Assembly (NCBI GenBank): GCA_011250595.1
Contig: JAANMP010000005.1
Span: 98,418 to 162,417, forward strand
Direction: 5' to 3'
DNA: 64,000 bases
Source of the DNA: Bacillus sp. MM2020_1
GTDB taxonomy: Bacteria > Bacillota > Bacilli > Bacillales > Cytobacillaceae
Positions within the stretch are counted from its first letter, which is position 1. Each line of letters opens with the position of its first letter. Under the pieces are notes generated by a model that had not been told where the DNA came from, ran no database searches, and worked only from the letters and a program-made list of their open reading frames with translations. The position numbers and the translations under genes are program-made. Shown piece after piece: positions 8,446 through 17,188 of the stretch.

Positions 8446-8471
8446 GCACTGAACAGGGCGCTTCCGCTTTT
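8446..8471. repeat. Fragment of a dispersed intergenic repeat
   Basis: The stretch around GGCGCTTCCGCTTTT matches the right end of the longer repeat at 51469-51588 with two mismatches in about 21 bases. It lies directly after a terminator in a convergent gap, a typical place for such remnants. Confidence 0.55.
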
Positions 8472-8474
8472 CTT

Positions 8475-10142
8475 TTACCATTTACTCCATGTCTGAAATC
8501 CTTTTGAGCCTGGAGGTGCATTTTGAATGATATCGATAAACGGTATGGTGTACGCAAAAAGAATTAGGGCTGCTGCAATTCCAAGCCATAATTTCCAGTT
8601 TTCAAATACCATTGGTGCCTTTTCCTCAAGATTCTCAGCTACCGCAACAGGGAATTCCTCTTCCCCCTTAGGTGCAAAGAAAGCAAGATTGATGAAGATG
8701 ATAATAACAAGGATAATGCCTATGAATAGTATCGTCCCGCCAACCGCTTGAGCAATTTGATATGGAATCCATTCTGCTGCTTGCTTGGCACCGCCGTAGG
8801 TAGAGAAAGCAGAACGTCTTGGTCCGCCAAGTAGACCTTCGAAGTGCATTGCACCAGACATGAAGACCATCCCAATAAACCAAACCCAAGCTTGGATAAT
8901 TCCTAATTTATTCATTGCCTTTGTTAATTTACGTCCGGTTAAATGTGGAACTAACCAATAAGAAATCCCAAAGAACGTTAACACAACTGATGTTGCGGCT
9001 GTTAAATGGAAGTGACCTGTTACCCAAATTGTATTATGAACTACTTGGTCCATTTGGTTAGATGCATTGATAATTCCGCCCGCACCGGCAGGGATAAATG
9101 ATGCCATACCGATAAATGGAACGGTAAAACGGGCATCACCCCAAGGGAGAACTTTAAACCAGCCAAACAGCCCAGTTGCTCCTTTTGAGCGTCCATATCT
9201 TTCAAATGTTGCAAACAATGAGAAAGCCGTCATTAACGAAGGAATTATAACCATGAAGGTTAAAATAACCTGTAAGAACTTCCATGCAGGGTCAATCCCC
9301 GGTTCTGTTAATTGGTGGTGAAAACCTACCGGAATCGAGAAGAGAAGGAACAAAATAAAAGACAAACGTGCTAATGAATCAGAGAAAATTTTCCCACCGA
9401 TAATTTTCGGGATAATCGCATACCAGCACATATATGCAGGTAATAACCAGAAATAAACTAATGGGTGTCCAAAATACCAGAATAGAGTACGGCTGACTAA
9501 AACATCAACTGTATCAACTAATCCAAGTGACCAAGGAAGTAATTGGAATAAAACGGTTGCGGCAACACCCAGTGTCGCAATTATCCACATAACTGTATTA
9601 ATAACAGCCATAAAGCTTAATAACGGACTTGGCTGACCAGGATTATTCTTCCTCCATTTTGCATAGGTCATGATTTGTGCGGCACCATCAATCCAACTGC
9701 CTACAATTACGAACGTTAGACCTAAGTAAAAAATCCAATGTGCCTTAAGTGGTGCATAAAAAGTGTAAAGAACCGATGCTTCTTTAAGTAAGACCATGGT
9801 TGCAGCCATTAAGGTACCGACTAACATGATCCAAAAACCAATCCAGCCAGTGCGTCGGGCTGCGTTTGAATGACCGCCGGTTGTTCTGCTTACGGCAGCA
9901 TACTGAAACCCCATAATAAAAAATGTGGTTAAAACTAATCCCATTAATACACCATGGACGGTTAAGATTTGGTAATAATCAATGCCCCATGGAAGCTCCC
10001 ATTTACCAGAACGGACAAGGGTTTGTAACAGCCCCATTAAACCGCCAAGTGCAAGAGCAGAGAAGGCCACAAAGAAGTGCGCCATTGAAAGCTTAGCATC
10101 ACGAGGGTCAACTTTTACTTTTGCTGCTGTAGAGTTAGCCAT
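8475..10142 (-). CDS. cbaA: ba3-type cytochrome c oxidase subunit I
   Basis: 555 residues with about 13 membrane helices. This is the catalytic subunit of a B-family heme-copper oxidase, which reduces O2 and pumps protons. Helix II has the heme ligand HGVLMGLVL (about residue 64). Helix VI has GHPLVYFWLLPAY, with the His-Pro-x-x-Tyr arrangement of the CuB site. The later HFHLTAATSVVLTF segment carries the other heme ligands. The ATG at 10142 overlaps the TAA of the subunit II gene by one base, so the two are translationally coupled. The family is known for high oxygen affinity, consistent with the nearby NO reductase and cytochrome bd genes. Confidence 0.94.
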   Translation of the reverse strand: MANSTAAKVKVDPRDAKLSMAHFFVAFSALALGGLMGLLQTLVRSGKWELPWGIDYYQILTVHGVLMGLVLTTFFIMGFQYAAVSRTTGGHSNAARRTGWIGFWIMLVGTLMAATMVLLKEASVLYTFYAPLKAHWIFYLGLTFVIVGSWIDGAAQIMTYAKWRKNNPGQPSPLLSFMAVINTVMWIIATLGVAATVLFQLLPWSLGLVDTVDVLVSRTLFWYFGHPLVYFWLLPAYMCWYAIIPKIIGGKIFSDSLARLSFILFLLFSIPVGFHHQLTEPGIDPAWKFLQVILTFMVIIPSLMTAFSLFATFERYGRSKGATGLFGWFKVLPWGDARFTVPFIGMASFIPAGAGGIINASNQMDQVVHNTIWVTGHFHLTAATSVVLTFFGISYWLVPHLTGRKLTKAMNKLGIIQAWVWFIGMVFMSGAMHFEGLLGGPRRSAFSTYGGAKQAAEWIPYQIAQAVGGTILFIGIILVIIIFINLAFFAPKGEEEFPVAVAENLEEKAPMVFENWKLWLGIAAALILFAYTIPFIDIIQNAPPGSKGFQTWSKW

Positions 10143-10618
10143 TATTTTACCACCTCAATCATCGAACTCATTAAATGGTGACCGGCACCACAATATTCAT
10201 TACAAACAATTAAATATTCGCCTGTCTTATCAAATGTTGTCGTATATTCGCTGACATATCCAGGCTCAAGCATCATGTTTATATTTGTTCCAGCTATTTC
10301 AAAGCCGTGGACGACGTCTTTTGTCGTGGCAATAACTTTGACCTTCGCACCAACTGGTACTTCAACTTTTATTGGATTATACGAGAACGCTTGAGCCACA
10401 TATACTAATTCATAGTCCCAATCTTTACCTTCAACCTTATGTAATCCTGGTTTATTAAATGGTTTTGTTTGATCGACTTTATCCACATTAATCGTAGTTA
10501 AACAACTAGGCGGCTTGTTACCAAGATAGAATGCGCTTACTCCTACAACCGTTAAAAATACGACCAAAGCACTAATTCCAAAAGTTAACCAAATCTTCTC
10601 GAACTTATGCATATGCAT
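10142..10618 (-). CDS. cbaB: ba3-type cytochrome c oxidase subunit II
   Basis: About 158 residues: one N-terminal membrane anchor (residues 8-30) and a periplasmic-side cupredoxin domain. The binuclear CuA signature CNEYCGAGHHLM is near the C-terminus, with the distal His in VVHGFEI. CuA takes electrons from cytochrome c. The start is ATG 10618 after GAAGGGGGA; a TTG six codons earlier lacks a proper site. It lies between the small subunit IIa gene and subunit I. Confidence 0.93.
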   Translation of the reverse strand: MHMHKFEKIWLTFGISALVVFLTVVGVSAFYLGNKPPSCLTTINVDKVDQTKPFNKPGLHKVEGKDWDYELVYVAQAFSYNPIKVEVPVGAKVKVIATTKDVVHGFEIAGTNINMMLEPGYVSEYTTTFDKTGEYLIVCNEYCGAGHHLMSSMIEVVK

Positions 10619-10639
10619 ATTTCTTTCCCCCTTCAATCA

Positions 10640-10789
10640 TTAAAAACGTTCAACAAACAGGTAATAGACACTTACCCAAGTGACAACAATAAAAGCTCCC
10701 AATAAGAAAACAGACGCTAATGTCCCTTTAAGAGAAGAGCTGTCTTCAATTTCTGTTTTTTGATTTGTTTTAAGTTCCGCTTTCGCCAT
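10640..10789 (-). CDS. cbaD: ba3-type oxidase small subunit IIa (49 aa)
   Basis: A 49-residue ORF with a Lys/Glu-rich N-terminus (MAKAELKTNQKTEIED) and a single membrane helix (LASVFLLGAFIVVTWVSVYY). This matches the cytochrome c oxidase subunit 2A family, which supplies the first helix missing from subunit II in ba3 oxidases. GAAGGGAG precedes the ATG. The stop is about 20 bp before the subunit II start, so it is the first gene of the operon. It is short and easily missed. Confidence 0.85.
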   Translation of the reverse strand: MAKAELKTNQKTEIEDSSSLKGTLASVFLLGAFIVVTWVSVYYLFVERF

Positions 10790-10941
10790 CCCCCTGCACT
10801 CCCTTCAGAGTATTGTAAATTAATTATTAGTTCTCTTTCATAATACAAAACAATTGTGAAGAAAAAATAACAAATTTAATACTTCACAAAATGTTCATTC
10901 CTCAGATATCTACTATGTTAATATTATAAAATTGATGTAAC

Positions 10942-10957
10942 AGTGATTTATATCACA
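10942..10957. promoter_or_regulatory. FNR/CRP-type palindromic sites upstream of the ba3 operon
   Basis: AGTGATTTATATCACA matches TGTGA-N6-TCACA at nine of ten positions. A shorter variant with a 4-nt spacer (TGTGAACTATCACA) lies at 10985-10998, and further TGTGA half sites flank it. The 10790-11136 gap (about 350 bp) is otherwise AT-rich and holds the promoters of the divergent ba3 operon and the small zinc-ribbon gene. Confidence 0.45.
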
Positions 10958-11136
10958 ATCATCAGGGGGTATTTGTGACCGAAATGTGAACTATCACACT
11001 TTACCTGTGATAAAAGTAATTGAATATTGCCTCACTCAAGAAAATGAACAACTTTTTAGAATTATGTCACACTTTGAGATCCTCTAAATATGATAGTAAT
11101 AAATTTATATTTTCCTTCAGAAAAGAGTGTGTTTTT

Positions 11137-11262
11137 GTGGAAAAATATTATTGTGATCGTTGCCGCCTTCTGTATAACGATGTAGAGATCTGTAAAATCT
11201 GTGGGACATTAGTGAAGAATAAAATTAAAATTGAGGTTCAAAAACAACCAGATAAAAAATAA
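11137..11262 (+). CDS. Small zinc-ribbon-like protein (41 aa)
   Basis: A GTG-started ORF of 41 residues. Two CxxC knuckles, YYCDRC and ICKICG, are separated by ten residues, followed by a Lys-rich tail. This is the layout of tiny single-zinc-ribbon proteins. The frame extends upstream to 11020 without a good ribosome binding site, so the shorter start is preferred; even there the site (AGAGTG) is modest. No family name is assigned. It is divergent from the ba3 oxidase operon across a region with FNR-type palindromes. Confidence 0.5.
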   Translation: MEKYYCDRCRLLYNDVEICKICGTLVKNKIKIEVQKQPDKK

Positions 11263-11394
11263 GACGAAAGAAGCATGTGATTGCTCCTGCTATGCTTTTT
11301 ACTTCGAATTTTAAAAATGGAAATCATTAGCTAGTGAATGAAATTATTATCCATTATATAATTTAAGAGCACAGCAACAACCTTCAAAACGTTT

Positions 11395-11421
11395 GCTTCC
11401 CCTCAAGGGAAGCTTTTTTTT
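11395..11421 (+). terminator. Terminator in the gap before bcsA
   Basis: A perfect 7-bp stem (GCTTCCC / GGGAAGC) with loop CTCAA and eight T residues. The 11263-11496 gap has no credible ORF. A weaker hairpin follows the zinc-ribbon gene at about 11270-11303, so this second, stronger one could end a short untranslated transcript. Confidence 0.8.
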
Positions 11422-11496
11422 ATGCTTTTTAACACTAACGAATAATTACCATTAATTTGGAAAAAATAACCTTACATAGATTGAAGGAGCAAATAC

Positions 11497-12585
11497 ATGC
11501 CTACGATTATTTCTGTTGCTGAAGTTATACCGCCTTTTGTAGTGAACCAAAATCAAGCATCTGAATTTGCAAGAGAGCTATTCGCTGATTCCTTTAAGGA
11601 TATTGAAAGGCTTTTACGGGCTTTTCAAAATGGTCAAATTGAAAAAAGGCATTTCGTTAAAAATCTTGATTGGTTTAAAGAAGATCACACTTTTGAAGAA
11701 AAAAATTCAGCGTACATTGAAGCTGCGTGCACATTAGGAAAAGAAGCTGTCGAGAAATGTTTACATAATACAGACTTTTTAAAAAGAAATATTCCCTATC
11801 AAGAAATTGATATGATTTTTTATATCTCAACCACCGGAATCGCCACTCCTAGTATAGAAGCGAGAATTATGAACCTCCTGCCGTTTAATTCGCACACAAA
11901 GAGGGTACCGATTTGGGGACTTGGCTGTGCAGGTGGTGCTGTTGGAATGTCGAGAGCCTATGAATATTGCCTGGCCTTTCCAAAAGCAAAGGTACTTGTC
12001 CTCTCAGTTGAACTCTGCAGCTTAACCTTTCAGCGCAATGATCTTTCAAAAAGTAATTTAATTGGTACCTCATTGTTTGCCGATGGTGTAGCCTGTGCAT
12101 TGGTTTGCGGTGATGAATCAAATATTGCGGATTTCAGGAAGAAGGCGACGTCACCGTCCATCATAGCAACACAGTCCACTCTGATGCCGAACTCCTTAGA
12201 TGTGATGGGCTGGGATATTAGGAGTAGAGGTCTGTTTGTCGTATTTTCTAGGGATATCCCCAAAATCATAGCGGATTGGTTAAAGCCGAATGTAAGTGAA
12301 TTTTTAGCAGAACATCAAATCAATCTTGAAAAAATTGACTATTTTATTGCCCATCCAGGTGGGAAAAAAGTGATCGATGCCTATGTAAAATCATTAGAGA
12401 TACCGGCTTCAATGACTGACGTTTCGCTTGAAGTGTTAAAACAGTTTGGCAATATGTCTTCCACAACGATATTTTATGTGCTGAAGCGTTATCTGGAGAT
12501 GGATATTCCTCAGGATGCGATAGGACTTGGTACCGCGCTTGGACCAGGTTTCAGTTCAGAACTGCTTTTGTTTAGGTGGGTATAA
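11497..12585 (+). CDS. bcsA: Type III polyketide synthase (alkylpyrone synthase, BcsA/BpsA)
   Basis: 362 residues, chalcone-synthase-like. The Cys-His-Asn triad is visible: GLGCAGGAVG (Cys about 146), FIAHPGGKKV (His about 286) and FGNMSSTT (Asn about 319). B. subtilis BpsA condenses long-chain fatty acyl-CoA with malonyl-CoA to make triketide and tetraketide alkylpyrones. The ATG at 11497 follows GAAGGAG. The downstream methyltransferase gene begins 4 bp after its stop, which matches the known bpsA-bpsB pair. Confidence 0.93.
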   Translation: MPTIISVAEVIPPFVVNQNQASEFARELFADSFKDIERLLRAFQNGQIEKRHFVKNLDWFKEDHTFEEKNSAYIEAACTLGKEAVEKCLHNTDFLKRNIPYQEIDMIFYISTTGIATPSIEARIMNLLPFNSHTKRVPIWGLGCAGGAVGMSRAYEYCLAFPKAKVLVLSVELCSLTFQRNDLSKSNLIGTSLFADGVACALVCGDESNIADFRKKATSPSIIATQSTLMPNSLDVMGWDIRSRGLFVVFSRDIPKIIADWLKPNVSEFLAEHQINLEKIDYFIAHPGGKKVIDAYVKSLEIPASMTDVSLEVLKQFGNMSSTTIFYVLKRYLEMDIPQDAIGLGTALGPGFSSELLLFRWV

Positions 12586-12589
12586 AAAA

Positions 12590-13165
12590 ATGACCGATAT
12601 TTTCTCATTTCTGCTGTTAGTTGGATTCATTGTTATTCAGCGGTTATTTGAACTTAGAATTGCAAAAAGTAATGAAAAATGGATGAAGCAGCGTGGGGCC
12701 GTTGAATTTGGAGAAAAGCATTACCGCTATATGGTGATGATGCATTTGTTCTTCTTTCTCTTCTTAAGTTGTGAAAAGGTTTTTAGGGATCAGGGGCTTT
12801 CTCCTTTTTGGGGCATCCTAATTATTCTTTTTCTAGTTGCCCAGTTATTCAGGATATGGGCAATTACCTCACTGGGAAGGTTCTGGAATACAAAGATCAT
12901 TGTGTTAAGAAATGCAAGTGTGATCAGAAAGGGACCTTACTGTTTTATCAAGCATCCTAATTATTTTGTTGTAGCGGTTGAACTGGCAGTTGTACCATTA
13001 ATGTTCAACGCCTTTTTAACAGCAGGTTTATTCACACTATTAAATATCATAATGCTGATGATTCGGATCCCTGAGGAGGAAAAGGCACTAAAGGAACTGA
13101 CGGAATATGAAGGGGCATTTAAAGATTGTAACCGGTTTCTTCCTAATGTTGTTAAAAAAGTGTGA
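12590..13165 (+). CDS. ypbQ: Isoprenylcysteine carboxyl methyltransferase family protein (YpbQ/BpsB)
   Basis: About 191 residues with four or five membrane helices. The C-terminal ICMT-family region contains GPYCFIKHPNYFVV, the usual KHPNY-type motif, and PEEEKALKEL near the end. In B. subtilis the partner enzyme methylates alkylpyrones made by BpsA. The start is ATG 12590, with AGGTGGG lying in the last codons of bcsA; the frame's earlier starts lie within bcsA and are rejected. It is tightly coupled to bcsA. No terminator is obvious before the Fur-box promoter that follows. Confidence 0.88.
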   Translation: MTDIFSFLLLVGFIVIQRLFELRIAKSNEKWMKQRGAVEFGEKHYRYMVMMHLFFFLFLSCEKVFRDQGLSPFWGILIILFLVAQLFRIWAITSLGRFWNTKIIVLRNASVIRKGPYCFIKHPNYFVVAVELAVVPLMFNAFLTAGLFTLLNIIMLMIRIPEEEKALKELTEYEGAFKDCNRFLPNVVKKV

Positions 13166-13182
13166 CAATTTTTAGAGGTCTA

Positions 13183-13237
13183 TTGAAAATGATTATCACC
13201 TATGTTAAACTTTGATTATCGATGAAAATCATTCTCA
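13183..13237 (+). promoter_or_regulatory. Promoter with two Fur boxes
   Basis: TGAAAATGATTATCA (13184-13198) matches the 7-1-7 Fur consensus TGATAAT-N-ATTATCA at 13 of 14 positions. TGAAAATCATTCTCA (13223-13237) matches at 12 of 14. The first overlaps a -35 (TTGAAA, 13183) with 17-bp spacing to a -10 (TAAACT, 13206). The second lies just past the expected start. Iron repression of the transcript is predicted. Confidence 0.8.
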
Positions 13238-13266
13238 ACGAGAGTCTGATAAGGAAGGTGTTACAA

Positions 13267-13347
13267 TTGACTTTTGCTTTAGTTGGCGGAACGGTTATTA
13301 TTTATGCATTTGTCATGAAGCACGTCTTAAAAAACGTTACACATTAA
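13267..13347 (+). CDS. 26-aa hydrophobic peptide under Fur-box promoter
   Basis: A tiny ORF starting at TTG with AAGGAAGGTG six bases upstream. It encodes 26 residues: a hydrophobic stretch (LTFALVGGTVIIYAFVMK) and a basic end (HVLKNVTH). It sits between a double Fur box and a hairpin terminator at 13364, so it is the only coding content of a short, probably iron-repressed transcript. B. subtilis has small Fur-regulated basic proteins (FbpA, FbpB, FbpC); whether this is one of them cannot be decided from sequence alone. An overlapping 75-codon frame at 13212-13439 has no ribosome binding site and runs through the terminator. Confidence 0.55.
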   Translation: MTFALVGGTVIIYAFVMKHVLKNVTH

Positions 13348-13363
13348 ATGAATACTTTTTCGT

Positions 13364-13400
13364 GAGCCAAGGTCCTTCACCTTGGCTCTTTGTCGTTTTA
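13364..13400 (+). terminator. Terminator after the Fur-controlled peptide gene
   Basis: A 9-bp perfect stem (GAGCCAAGG / CCTTGGCTC) with a 7-nt loop, followed by TTTGTCGTTTT. It separates the short transcript from dynA. Confidence 0.8.
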
Positions 13401-13501
13401 GGGAGAAATTTGTTTTTAGTAATAGCAGTGTCAAGATAGGAAAAGTTTGAATTATCGTATAAAATAAAAAATATTACAAAGTTGTTAAGGGGAATAAGTA
13501 A

Positions 13502-16500
13502 ATGGTGAAAACAGCCGATCAGAAAGCAGACATCCAAACACTAAAAACAAAAATCGTTTCAATATATGAATATCTATCCGAACAAGCGGATTATGATCAT
13601 GCAGAAAAGGTTAAACAACTGGCAATAAAGCTGAAGGACAGAGAGTTTATGATTGCATTCTGCGGCCATTTCTCCGCAGGGAAATCGACAATGATTAATC
13701 AGCTCGTTGGAGAGAATTTACTTCCAGCTAGTCCAATTCCAACAAGTGCAAATTTAGTGAAGGTGAAGGCAGGAGAGGAATATGCAAAGGTCTTTTTCAA
13801 AAATGAGAAGCCGCGTATCTATTTAGCGCCGTATGATTATGAAATTGTTAAGAATTATTGCAAAGATGGCGACCAAATTGAAGAAATTGAGATTAGTCAT
13901 AGTGACACAGGGCTACCCGCCAATACGGTAATAATGGATACACCTGGAATTGATTCTGCTGATGACGCCCACCGAATAGCTACCGAATCGGCCCTTCATC
14001 TTGCCGATATCATTCTTTATGTCATGGATTATAACCATGTCCAAGCAGAGTTGAATTTTTTATTTACAAAGGAACTAACCCAAGCTGGAAAAGAAGTTTA
14101 CTTAGTAATCAACCAAATTGATAAACATAATGAGGAAGAGTTGAGCTTCATCGAGTTTCAAAGTAGTGTGGTGGATTCGTTTGCATCATGGGGAGTGAAA
14201 CCGGCTCGGATTTTTTATACATCATTGAAGAATGAGGATCAACTTTTTAATGAATTCAAAGATCTTAAACAATTTATTGCCGAAAAATTGGCGTCAAAGG
14301 ACCAATTATTAGTTCCATCCATTTTTCATTCCTTAAAAAAAATTACCCAAGATCATCTCGCTCAAAGCAGTAAGCAGGATGAGATTGAGCTAAGTCCCAT
14401 TCTTGAGGTATTGAATGAGTTATCTGAGGAAGAAAGAAGAGAATTGTCCAATGCTTCTTTAGAACTGGAAGGGAACCTTACGACTTTAAAAGAGGGGGCA
14501 GCAGTAACTGAGAAGGAATTTGATCATCAAATTGCCCAAATACTGAAAAATGCGTACCTAATGCCTTTTCAAACCAGAGAGTTAGCTGAGCGCTATTTGG
14601 AATCCTGCCAGCCGGAATACAAAGTTGGATTCTTATTTTCTAAGCAAAAGACGTTGGATGAGAAAAAGCTGAGGCTCGAAAGCTTCCATCATGATATTCT
14701 TGATAAAACAAAATCTCAGCTGGAGTGGCATATACGCGAATTTTTATTGTTCACTTTAAAGGAAACGGGTCTAAACGCGGGGGAATTACAAAACTTGGCA
14801 CAATCTTATTCCATCGATGTTCAGGCAAACCTTTTATCAGAAACAGTAAAGTCCGGTGCACGAGTATCGGGAGAATATGTTCTACATTACACAGAAGATG
14901 TGGCCAATGAAATTAAAAAAATTGCCCGACAAAACCTGGCGCTTTTTAAAGAAGAGTTCTTAGAAGCCTTAAGACAACAAACAGCACAATTAATAGAACA
15001 GTATGAACAGGAAATGACCAAAAACGGCAGATATATTGATGCCTTAACAGTGCTGACAAATTATCAACACAAAGCTAAATTGAAAGAAACCAAGATTGAA
15101 GAGTTATTAACAAAAGATGAAATCTTCCAAGAAGATCTTCATCATCTATTTAGCCAAGACGAAAAAGAGTATGAAGTGATCAAGACACAGGAGAAAAAGT
15201 CAGAGAACGGAAGAAGCATGAATAGGAACAGTTTAAAAAGTGATGATGACAATATGCCTTCGTTCAATGAGATTAAGCTTCCATCCTCAGGTGATCATTT
15301 AGAGCAAACCGTGGAACGGCTTCAAAAAACGTCATCTTTAATCCAAGACCTTCCGGGTTTTCGGAAGCTTTCTAAAGATCTAGTCGATAAAGCAGAAAGT
15401 CTCGAAAACAAGGGCTTTACGGTGGCATTATTTGGTGCATTCAGTGCCGGTAAATCTTCATTTGCGAATGCGCTTATGGGTGCTAAGATTCTGCCTGTTT
15501 CACCAAATCCAACCACCGCTGCCATTAATAAAATTAAACCTGTTACGGAGACCCATCCGCATGGCAACGTGCTTGTTAAATTTAAGGAAGCAGCTGCGAT
15601 GCTTGAGGATGTTAATCGCTCCTTGAGAGTATTTGAACTTCAGGCAGAGGATTTTGAGGGGGCTGCCAAAAAAATTAACGAGATGATCCTTCAAGATGGG
15701 CAGGATGGCGGTGTCTTGGAGAAGACACATTTTGCATTCTTACAGGCATTCACTAGAGGATATCAAGCGTTTGGAAACTTATTAGGAACAGTACTTGAAA
15801 CTGACGTAAGTGAATTTACCGAATTCGTGGCAAATGAAGAAAAATCCTGTTACGTCGAATGGATTGAGCTCTACTATGATTGTGAGTTAACCAAAAAAGG
15901 GATTACACTTGTTGATACACCCGGAGCTGATTCAATCAATGCCCGCCATACAGGTGTTGCTTTTGATTACATTAAAAATTCGGATGCATGTTTTTTTGTT
16001 ACCTATTACAATCATGCCTTTTCGAAAGCCGACCGTGAATTTTTAATCCAGCTTGGACGGGTAAAGGAATCCTTTCAAATGGATAAATTGTTCTTTATTA
16101 TTAACGCAATTGACCTTGCTGAGAATGAAGAGGAAAAGGACACCGTTCTTGATTATGTCGAGGAACAACTCGGCAAATATGGAATAAGAAATCCCCATCT
16201 GTATCCTGTATCAAGTTTGCAAGCATTAAAAGAAAAGGTGACGCAAAATCCACATTCGGAATCGGGAATGGCTAACTTTGAGCAGGCCTTTTATCATTTT
16301 ATTACCAATGAATTAACGGAAATGGCTCTATCTTCAGCTGAAAAAGAAATAACCCGTGTCCATGATTTAATTGATAAACTTATTAAAAGTTCACAGGAAG
16401 ACCAATCGGTAAAAGAGAAAAAGCGCGGCACGATTGAAAAACAAAAAGCAAGAATCTTAGAATTATTGAAAAGCCAAATGATGGACAGCTTGCAACACCG

Positions 16501-17158
16501 CCTGAATCAAGAAGCAGAAGAATTGGTTTATTACATTAAACAAAGAGTTTTCCTGCGCTTTGGGGATTTCTTTAGGGAGTCATTTAATCCCACCACACTT
16601 AAGGATGACGGGCGGAATTTGAAAAAAGTACTATTAGCGGCACTGGATGAATTTCTTGAAAGCTTGGGATTCGATTTTGCTCAGGAAATGAGAGCAACAA
16701 CTGTCCGGCTCGAGCGATTTGCTGAAAAGCAATTGGCAGATTACCAATCAGGTCTAATCCGGAATTTACAAGAAATCAATCAAGACCTATCCTTTTCAGT
16801 CTTTGAAGTGAACCATCAACAAGCAATCGAATTTCCTATTGCCTTTAAAGATATGAATAAACAGCTATTTACGAAAGCCCTGTCATACTTTAAAAATCCA
16901 AAATCATTTTTTGAGAAAAATGAAAAGAAATTCATGAGTGATGAACTGTATCAAGTGCTTAATATACCTGCGGATGAATATTTAACGCATGAAGCGCACC
17001 TTTTAAAAACACATTATTCAGATGAAATCGCAAAGGAATTCAACCGCTTACTAGAAGAAATGAATGAACAAGTAGATAATTTTTATTTAAGCCACCTTTC
17101 AGCCTTAGATGGAGGAATTTCCATTGAATATTTAAGGAATATACAAAAAAACTTGTAA
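13502..17158 (+). CDS. dynA: Bacterial dynamin-like protein DynA (tandem two-dynamin fusion)
   Basis: 1218 residues, two dynamin modules in one chain as in B. subtilis DynA (YpbR, about 1190). The first GTPase domain has the P-loop GHFSAGKST (about residue 55) and DTPGIDSA switch (about 145). The second has GAFSAGKSS (about 643) and DTPGADS (about 805). Helical, coiled-coil-prone segments follow each. DynA acts on membranes without nucleotide-triggered assembly; it fuses membranes and protects against pore-forming agents and phage. The ATG at 13502 follows GGGGAA. It is transcribed apart from the preceding peptide gene because of the terminator at 13364. Confidence 0.94.
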   Translation: MVKTADQKADIQTLKTKIVSIYEYLSEQADYDHAEKVKQLAIKLKDREFMIAFCGHFSAGKSTMINQLVGENLLPASPIPTSANLVKVKAGEEYAKVFFKNEKPRIYLAPYDYEIVKNYCKDGDQIEEIEISHSDTGLPANTVIMDTPGIDSADDAHRIATESALHLADIILYVMDYNHVQAELNFLFTKELTQAGKEVYLVINQIDKHNEEELSFIEFQSSVVDSFASWGVKPARIFYTSLKNEDQLFNEFKDLKQFIAEKLASKDQLLVPSIFHSLKKITQDHLAQSSKQDEIELSPILEVLNELSEEERRELSNASLELEGNLTTLKEGAAVTEKEFDHQIAQILKNAYLMPFQTRELAERYLESCQPEYKVGFLFSKQKTLDEKKLRLESFHHDILDKTKSQLEWHIREFLLFTLKETGLNAGELQNLAQSYSIDVQANLLSETVKSGARVSGEYVLHYTEDVANEIKKIARQNLALFKEEFLEALRQQTAQLIEQYEQEMTKNGRYIDALTVLTNYQHKAKLKETKIEELLTKDEIFQEDLHHLFSQDEKEYEVIKTQEKKSENGRSMNRNSLKSDDDNMPSFNEIKLPSSGDHLEQTVERLQKTSSLIQDLPGFRKLSKDLVDKAESLENKGFTVALFGAFSAGKSSFANALMGAKILPVSPNPTTAAINKIKPVTETHPHGNVLVKFKEAAAMLEDVNRSLRVFELQAEDFEGAAKKINEMILQDGQDGGVLEKTHFAFLQAFTRGYQAFGNLLGTVLETDVSEFTEFVANEEKSCYVEWIELYYDCELTKKGITLVDTPGADSINARHTGVAFDYIKNSDACFFVTYYNHAFSKADREFLIQLGRVKESFQMDKLFFIINAIDLAENEEEKDTVLDYVEEQLGKYGIRNPHLYPVSSLQALKEKVTQNPHSESGMANFEQAFYHFITNELTEMALSSAEKEITRVHDLIDKLIKSSQEDQSVKEKKRGTIEKQKARILELLKSQMMDSLQHRLNQEAEELVYYIKQRVFLRFGDFFRESFNPTTLKDDGRNLKKVLLAALDEFLESLGFDFAQEMRATTVRLERFAEKQLADYQSGLIRNLQEINQDLSFSVFEVNHQQAIEFPIAFKDMNKQLFTKALSYFKNPKSFFEKNEKKFMSDELYQVLNIPADEYLTHEAHLLKTHYSDEIAKEFNRLLEEMNEQVDNFYLSHLSALDGGISIEYLRNIQKNL

Positions 17159-17188
17159 AGTATTAATCAAGGACAAGGAGGAAGCTTC

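Noticed and set aside
11020..11136. N-terminal extension of the zinc-ribbon gene from TTG 11020
   Set aside because: No ribosome binding site and composition unlike the rest; GTG 11137 gives a compact two-CxxC protein.
13212..13439. 75-codon frame over the Fur-controlled transcript
   Set aside because: No ribosome binding site, runs through the Fur box region and the terminator hairpin, and is out of frame with the well-started 26-aa ORF.
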